The position numbers were made by a program, and so were the translations under genes. From positions 1-10,386 of the forward strand of contig JAFMIX010000058.1 of the NCBI GenBank assembly GCA_017853785.1: 10,386 bases of DNA, written 5' to 3'. The DNA is from Verrucomicrobiales bacterium (lineage in GTDB: Bacteria > Verrucomicrobiota > Verrucomicrobiia > Limisphaerales > JAFMIX01). Of the stretch, positions 6,426-10,386 are shown one piece after another (the stretch's first letter is position 1; each line of letters begins with the position of its first letter). The notes beneath the pieces were generated by a model. That model saw only the letters and a list, made by a program, of their open reading frames with translations, was not told the DNA's origin and searched no databases.

Positions 6426-7508
6426 TCAATTGTTGGTATAGGTCGGACTGTTCGTCCAAACAGGTATTACGGCAGATGCAGCCTTGCGAATAATAAAGCC
6501 CGATCCTGGTTGAAAGATGTTGGAAGTGCCGTAATCGTTGGTGAGTCCCACCTTCCGCCAACTAGAACTGCCAGTGAAATAAAAAAAGGTTGAGGCGGCA
6601 GATTTATTCACATTGGTGGCAGCGTTATCAAACACAAGCAACTCGTCTTTGCGGAGGGTGGTGCTGGTGCTGGGGACGAATGCGCCGCTGGCAATCAACC
6701 CGGAATCGTTCAGAGACAAATCCAGTGGACGCGGCATCGAAACAAAATTGTCCTGCTTGTTGGAGGCGTTTACCACCAAGGGAATGTTGACCTTGGTCAA
6801 TATGACATCCCCCAAGGAAACAAAGGTGGTATTTGGTCCTGCCTTATGGCGGATAAGCAGGTACCCGTTGGGACGTATGATATCATCATTGCAATTGGTA
6901 GACGCGCCCACGCGGCGCCAATTAACACTGCCGGCGTTAGTGTAGTAGAAATACGTCGTGGCCGCGCTCAAGTTGATGCCCGTGCCATTGAAACTGGGCA
7001 CAAGCACCTCGGTTTTTCGGAGGGTGGTTGAGGTGGAAAGGACAATCCCATTGCCTTCCGAGCCAAAGACGGAGGCGAGCGTCCAGTGCGGAATCACTGA
7101 AACCTGATTGCTGAATGTTAGACCGGCGAGCGAACCACCATTAAGATCTACCGTGAGCGTGTTGGTAGTGTTGCTGGTGACGTTGAAATAGCGGCCTTCC
7201 AGCGCCCCGGATTCAATGCGGACGTAGTAGCTGTTGGATTGCGCTCCTACGGCGTAGACGAATTGATTATTCGTCCAGCCCGGCGTGCCTTGAACTTGGA
7301 TGATATTACTGGAACTCGTCGAACTGACTAACACGGTGCTGTCTGGCAGCCGGGCAAAGGGCAGGGAAACAAATGTGTCCGAGCCGCCAATGAGGGTCAG
7401 CTTGTTAAACCCAAAAATCCCGCTGACAACTTCTTGGGCGGTGGACCAGCGGATACTTCCGATCAACAGAAGCCCGCAGAACAGGAGGGGTTTGACGCGA
7501 AAATTCAT
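6426..7508 (-). CDS. TIGR02597-type secreted protein of unknown function
   Basis: A 360-residue exported protein with an N-terminal signal (hydrophobic LLFCGLLLIGS, cleavage probably after STA at 22-24). I recognise the family by its characteristic strings: GGSDTFVSLPF (41-51), TPGWTNNQFVYAVG (75-88), EGRYFNVTSN (104-113), IPHWTLASVF (139-148), LRKTEVLVP (163-171), KQDNFVSMPRPLDLSLNDSGLIASG (251-275, a near-invariant block), LRKDELLVFDN (285-295) and WTNSPTY (351-357). The family has no known function and is mainly found in Verrucomicrobiota. The protein is internally duplicated: residues 158-223 and 280-343 both run STSTTLRK, a short linker, an aromatic FYY/FYF strand, WR(R/K)VG, then (N/S)GYLLIR or SGFIIR. 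It is likely all-beta. It lies upstream of the cadherin-like gene with a 4-nt gap. It ends at Asn-Asn without a sorting signal. Confidence 0.85.
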   Translation of the reverse strand: MNFRVKPLLFCGLLLIGSIRWSTAQEVVSGIFGFNKLTLIGGSDTFVSLPFARLPDSTVLVSSTSSSNIIQVQGTPGWTNNQFVYAVGAQSNSYYVRIESGALEGRYFNVTSNTTNTLTVDLNGGSLAGLTFSNQVSVIPHWTLASVFGSEGNGIVLSTSTTLRKTEVLVPSFNGTGINLSAATTYFYYTNAGSVNWRRVGASTNCNDDIIRPNGYLLIRHKAGPNTTFVSLGDVILTKVNIPLVVNASNKQDNFVSMPRPLDLSLNDSGLIASGAFVPSTSTTLRKDELLVFDNAATNVNKSAASTFFYFTGSSSWRKVGLTNDYGTSNIFQPGSGFIIRKAASAVIPVWTNSPTYTNN

Positions 7509-7599
7509 TGCTGGAAAAAAGTTCTCGGTTTGCTCTGTTATCGGATATCCCTAAAAGTAGCACGAGCAGCCTCTCATAGACAACGAATATTCTTCCCGT

Positions 7600-7626
7600 A
7601 TTTTGCGTTGGAGCAACCGTTGACAA
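7600..7626 (-). promoter_or_regulatory. Candidate promoter for the secreted-protein pair
   Basis: On the minus strand TTGTCA (7626-7621, five of six bases of a sigma-70 -35 box) is followed after 15 bases by CAAAAT (7605-7600, four of six of a -10 box). It lies in the 144-nt gap between holA and the TIGR02597-type gene, leaving a leader of about 85 nt. The spacer is short, so confidence is low. No strong terminator for holA is visible in this gap. Confidence 0.25.
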
Positions 7627-7652
7627 TCATCGACTCCTCCCGCATCACTTCA

Positions 7653-8816
7653 TCAAGAGCGCCGAGCCGGGGACGGGTTTGCCGGCCCAACAATCTTAAC
7701 CAGAGCCTGTTGCAACACCAACGTGCCATCCAGACCGCTGCTCACGAACTGGCGGTTGCACTGGAGCAGCAAATCCATCGCTTGCACCAGCTCTGCCTGA
7801 GTATATTGCCGGGCCTGCGGCAGGGCTTTGAACAACACATAAGGATTTAACGACAGCGGGTTGAAGCGCCGGTCTTCCGGCAGTTTTTCCGGAGGCACGC
7901 GCTCCAGTTGGGCTTTAAACCCATTGTAATCATTCGTCGGCTTGAACCATCCCTCGGCAACCATCTCCTTGAGAAACAACAAGGCCCGCACTTTTCCAAT
8001 CAGGCCGTAAAGCAGCCCAATCTCCGACTTGTCGCGGTCAAACTGCATCTCCCAAAGCTCCTCGTCCAACCGTCGTAGCAACAGCGGGAGATTGCGATCC
8101 CCCAGCGCATCGCCGAGCGCGAAGGCCCGGGCCGTCTTGTTCTGGATGCACACAGCGCGGACATCCGCCACCTCAATCTCCGCCCGCGCTCCGACGGAGA
8201 GCGTGAGTTTCTCAATCTCGTTATTGAGCAATCGCGCATTTGGACCGACGCGAGCGACCAATTCCGCCAAACCCTCCTCCGAAACATCCTTCTGCTGCGC
8301 CCGAAACTCCCGCCGCGCCAGCCCTGCCGCCTGCTCCGCCCAATCGCGGTCATCTGCGGAAAGCCCGGCGAAAGTCTCCACCGCGCCGGACTTCTCCACG
8401 AACTTGTAAAACACCTTGCGCTTGTCCGCCTTGCCTGCGCTGATGAGCAGCCGGATGTTCTGCCAGGAAAACTCCTTCAGTTCCTGCGCGATTTCGGCGA
8501 GGGTCTCCGTGACATCTTTGGTGGCGAGGTTTTTTTCTTCGCCCAGGAAATTGCAGTCGCGCAGCCACACCGCCTTGCTGCCGCCAAAGAACGGCAGCGT
8601 CTGCAAGGCTTCGCGCAGCTTCGCCAAGGCCTTGAGCGCGTCGCCGCTGCTGGCCGCGCCGGCGTCGATCGTCTCGTGGTCCATCCCGCCGAGTTCCTCG
8701 CACCATTTCTGGTAAACTTCCCGCGCCCGCTGTTTGACGGCGAAATCATCCTCGCCGCAGATGAGCATGAGCGGGGCAGCAGGCTTGCTGGCGGGCTTGG
8801 CGGCGGGCGTGGGCAT
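7653..8816 (-). CDS. holA: DNA polymerase III subunit delta
   Basis: A 387-residue protein matching the delta subunit of the replicative clamp loader, which opens the beta clamp. Support: the N-terminal LMLICGEDDFAVKQR (16-30), the family's usual opening strand and 'G-E-D/E-F' turn; LREALQTLPFFGGSKAVWLRD (67-87), matching the conserved 'LPFF..rr.v.l' block of domain I; LLNNEIEKLTL (196-206), matching the conserved 'L.nEleKL' of domain II; and a helical C-terminal domain with LLYGLIGKVRALLFLKEM (268-285). It is slightly longer than E. coli HolA (343 residues), partly from an Ala/Pro/Lys-rich start (TPAAKPASKPAAP). The gene begins 7 nt after the DUF151 gene stop, so they form an operon. The ATG at 8816 has no Shine-Dalgarno, and the stop TGA is followed at once by another TGA. 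Confidence 0.9.
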   Translation of the reverse strand: MPTPAAKPASKPAAPLMLICGEDDFAVKQRAREVYQKWCEELGGMDHETIDAGAASSGDALKALAKLREALQTLPFFGGSKAVWLRDCNFLGEEKNLATKDVTETLAEIAQELKEFSWQNIRLLISAGKADKRKVFYKFVEKSGAVETFAGLSADDRDWAEQAAGLARREFRAQQKDVSEEGLAELVARVGPNARLLNNEIEKLTLSVGARAEIEVADVRAVCIQNKTARAFALGDALGDRNLPLLLRRLDEELWEMQFDRDKSEIGLLYGLIGKVRALLFLKEMVAEGWFKPTNDYNGFKAQLERVPPEKLPEDRRFNPLSLNPYVLFKALPQARQYTQAELVQAMDLLLQCNRQFVSSGLDGTLVLQQALVKIVGPANPSPARRS

Positions 8817-8823
8817 GGCGAAA

Positions 8824-9285
8824 TTATTCAGCCTCGCCCGATTCGCCCTCGTTGATGCGGTCGAGAATCTCGCTCATGTCCTCCACCTGCTCCATGAGGG
8901 CGGCGGTCACGAAGATGGGGCGTTTCTGCGCGGCGGCGAGCGCAAGACAGTCGCTGGGCCGGGCATCGATCTCCACGATCTTGCGCGCGGTCTGGAGTTC
9001 ATTCTGCTGCTGCAAAATCAACCGGGCGAAATAAGTTGAGTTCTTCAGGTCGGTGATGACGACGCGCTCTACCGTGATGTTGAACCCCTTGAAAACGCTG
9101 GCCATGAGGTCGTGCGTGAGCGGGCGTTCCTTGGGCGCATCGCGCAGAAACATCCCGATCACCTGCCCCATTTGCGGCTCGACGTTGATGACAAAAACCT
9201 TCTCGTCATTGCCGATGAAAACAGCGCAGCCGCTGTTTGCGGGCAGAATCCCCCGGATTTTAACCGCCACGACCTCATTCTTCAT
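8824..9285 (-). CDS. Bifunctional nuclease family (DUF151) protein
   Basis: A 153-residue cytoplasmic protein of the BFN/DUF151 family. Diagnostic strings are NDEKVFVINVEPQMGQVI (26-43), ERPLTHDLMASVF (53-65), VERVVITDLKNSTYFARL (72-89) and the signature IDARPSDCLALAAAQKRPIFV (106-126; the family norm is DARPSDAIALA, so Cys113 replaces Ala). Plant members have reported DNase/RNase activity; the bacterial role is not settled, so I assign the family only. The C-terminal tail is acidic (EGESGEAE). It is the first gene of a two-gene operon with holA, 7 nt apart, and diverges from terC. The ATG at 9285 has no Shine-Dalgarno. Confidence 0.9.
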   Translation of the reverse strand: MKNEVVAVKIRGILPANSGCAVFIGNDEKVFVINVEPQMGQVIGMFLRDAPKERPLTHDLMASVFKGFNITVERVVITDLKNSTYFARLILQQQNELQTARKIVEIDARPSDCLALAAAQKRPIFVTAALMEQVEDMSEILDRINEGESGEAE

Positions 9286-9488
9286 GCCGAAACTTTAATC
9301 CCGCACCACCAAAACACAAGCCCACGGGTGATTTGTCATCCGAAGCCTCAAGCTGCAACGCTCGCAGTTCGAGCCCGGATCGATTTTGATTTCTGCCACC
9401 ACACTTCGGCAATTCCTAACGGTGAGTTCCGAAAGTCCGATTAGTCGTCGCAGAAAAGCCTGATACGGTTGAACAACAATTTAAAACT
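9286..9488. promoter_or_regulatory. Divergent intergenic region (DUF151-holA operon / terC)
   Basis: 203 bases that must hold the promoters of two divergent transcripts. The clearest structure is a stem-loop, CTCAAGCTGC (9347-9356) with GCAGTTCGAG (9364-9373): ten positions with one mismatch and one G-T pair, loop of seven. It could be an operator or a leader hairpin; no T-run follows. Weak sigma-70-like matches exist on both strands (for example TTAGTC and TACGGT with 17 bases between, ahead of terC), none convincing. I looked for the yybP-ykoY manganese riboswitch that often precedes terC/alx genes and do not see its conserved core. Confidence 0.35.
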
Positions 9489-10386
9489 ATGAACGAATCA
9501 CTCTGGCTCTGGGTTGGTTTCAACGTGTTTATCCTCGCGATGCTCGCGTTGGATCTTGGCGTGTTCCATCGCAAGTCGCACGTCGTGTCGCTGAAGGAAT
9601 CGCTCACGTGGACGGGCGTGTGGGTGGTGCTCGCGCTCCTGTTCAACCTGGGCGTGTGGCATTACGCGGGCTCGGGCAAGGCGCTGGAGTTCTTCACCGG
9701 TTATCTCATCGAGAAATCGTTAAGCGTGGACAACGTGTTCGTGTTCGCGCTCCTGTTCTCGTATTTCGCCGTGCCGCCGGTGTATCAGCACAAGGTGCTG
9801 TTCTGGGGCATCCTCGGCGCGCTGATCATGCGGGCCATCATGATCGCGCTGGGCGCGGCGCTCATCACGAAGTTCGCATGGATCATCTATGTGTTCGGCG
9901 GCTTCCTCATCCTCACGGGCATCAAGATGATCGTGAAGCGCGAGGAGGAGATTCATCCGGAGCGTAATCCAATCGTGCGCTGGTTCAAGAAGCTCATGCC
10001 GGTGACGCCGGAATATCGCGGCGACAGATTCTTCGTGCGCGAGAACGGCATCCGCATGGCGACGCCGCTGTTCGTGGTGCTGTTGCTGGTGGAGTTCACG
10101 GACTTGATCTTCGCGGTGGATTCCATCCCGGCGATCTTCGCGGTCACGAAAGATCCGTTCATCGTCTATACGTCGAACGTGTTCGCGATCCTCGGCCTGC
10201 GATCGCTCTACTTTGCGTTGGCGGGGGTGATGGACAAGTTCCACTACCTCAAGATTGGCCTGGGCGTGGTGCTGTCGTTCGTGGGCGTGAAGATGCTCCT
10301 CGCGCACACGGCGTGGAAGATCGATACGCTCGTGTCGCTCGGCGTGATCGTGCTGATTCTCGCGACCAGCATGGTGTGGTCGCTGG
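9489..10386 (+). CDS. TerC/Alx family integral membrane protein (C-terminus beyond window)
   Basis: 299 codons are visible from ATG 9489, with no stop before the right edge. The family usually has about 320-340 residues, so only the end is missing. The protein is strongly hydrophobic with about eight or nine membrane segments: near residues 6-24, 43-60, 80-95, 103-123, 129-147, 192-212, 229-247, 255-272 and 281-298. Two Asp-bearing motifs diagnostic of TerC are present: EKSLSVDNVFVFALLF (75-90) and EFTDLIFAVDSIPAIFAVT (202-220). A charged cytoplasmic loop (KREEEIHPERNP, 150-161) separates the halves. TerC/Alx proteins are linked to tellurite resistance and to manganese export; in E. coli, alx responds to alkaline pH. 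No ter-cluster genes accompany it, so a metal-ion transport role is more likely than tellurite resistance. No Shine-Dalgarno precedes the ATG; the leader before it is A/T-rich. Confidence 0.93.
   Translation, partial: MNESLWLWVGFNVFILAMLALDLGVFHRKSHVVSLKESLTWTGVWVVLALLFNLGVWHYAGSGKALEFFTGYLIEKSLSVDNVFVFALLFSYFAVPPVYQHKVLFWGILGALIMRAIMIALGAALITKFAWIIYVFGGFLILTGIKMIVKREEEIHPERNPIVRWFKKLMPVTPEYRGDRFFVRENGIRMATPLFVVLLLVEFTDLIFAVDSIPAIFAVTKDPFIVYTSNVFAILGLRSLYFALAGVMDKFHYLKIGLGVVLSFVGVKMLLAHTAWKIDTLVSLGVIVLILATSMVWSL

Noticed and set aside
7434..7850. 138-codon plus-strand frame across the holA/TIGR02597 gap
   Set aside because: It overlaps both real genes on the other strand and has no coherent features.
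9286..9488. yybP-ykoY manganese riboswitch before terC
   Set aside because: Expected from family knowledge, but the conserved core is not recognisable here; the only clear structure is a simple imperfect stem-loop.
9720..10307. 195-codon minus-strand frame rich in His, Arg and Glu
   Set aside because: Antisense of the TerC membrane segments; reverse reading of GTG/CTC-rich codons makes His/Glu-rich shadows.

Overview
The window is GC-rich and almost fully coding. It most likely comes from a Verrucomicrobiota genome. The best evidence is a secreted protein of the TIGR02597 type, a family I know mainly from Verrucomicrobiota. Its neighbour has a cadherin-like domain and a C-terminal tail ending in FYRLRY, also common in that phylum. 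Nearly all start codons lack a Shine-Dalgarno sequence. The assignment is inferred from family knowledge, not from a marker gene.

Layout: (1) A minus-strand block at 1-2277 reads response regulator, then biotin synthase bioB, then an M14 zinc peptidase cut by the left edge. bioB and the peptidase overlap by one base (TGATG). (2) Divergent from it, a plus-strand block at 2334-5287 carries an HD-domain hydrolase with a phosphodiesterase-like metal-site spacing and a UvrD/PcrA-type helicase. (3) Convergent to the helicase, a tight minus-strand pair at 5309-7508 encodes the TIGR02597-type protein and the cadherin-like protein. Both are exported, rich in Thr/Ser/Asn, and look less GC-rich than the rest. 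(4) A second minus-strand pair at 7653-9285 encodes a bifunctional nuclease-type (DUF151) protein and DNA polymerase III delta (HolA), 7 nt apart. (5) A divergent plus-strand terC/alx-type membrane protein starts at 9489 and runs off the right edge.

The genes do not form one pathway. They are mostly housekeeping functions (biotin, replication, repair) around a small surface or secreted protein pair. The points most worth a second look are these: BioB keeps the radical-SAM cysteines but lacks three of the four classical auxiliary-cluster ligands and has a Cys-rich C-terminus; a G9 homopolymer lies near the N-terminus of the cadherin-like secreted protein; and 7-bp tandem repeat arrays are embedded in frame in two unrelated genes, the M14 peptidase and the helicase. 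I see no CRISPR array, tRNA, rRNA, transposase or phage gene.
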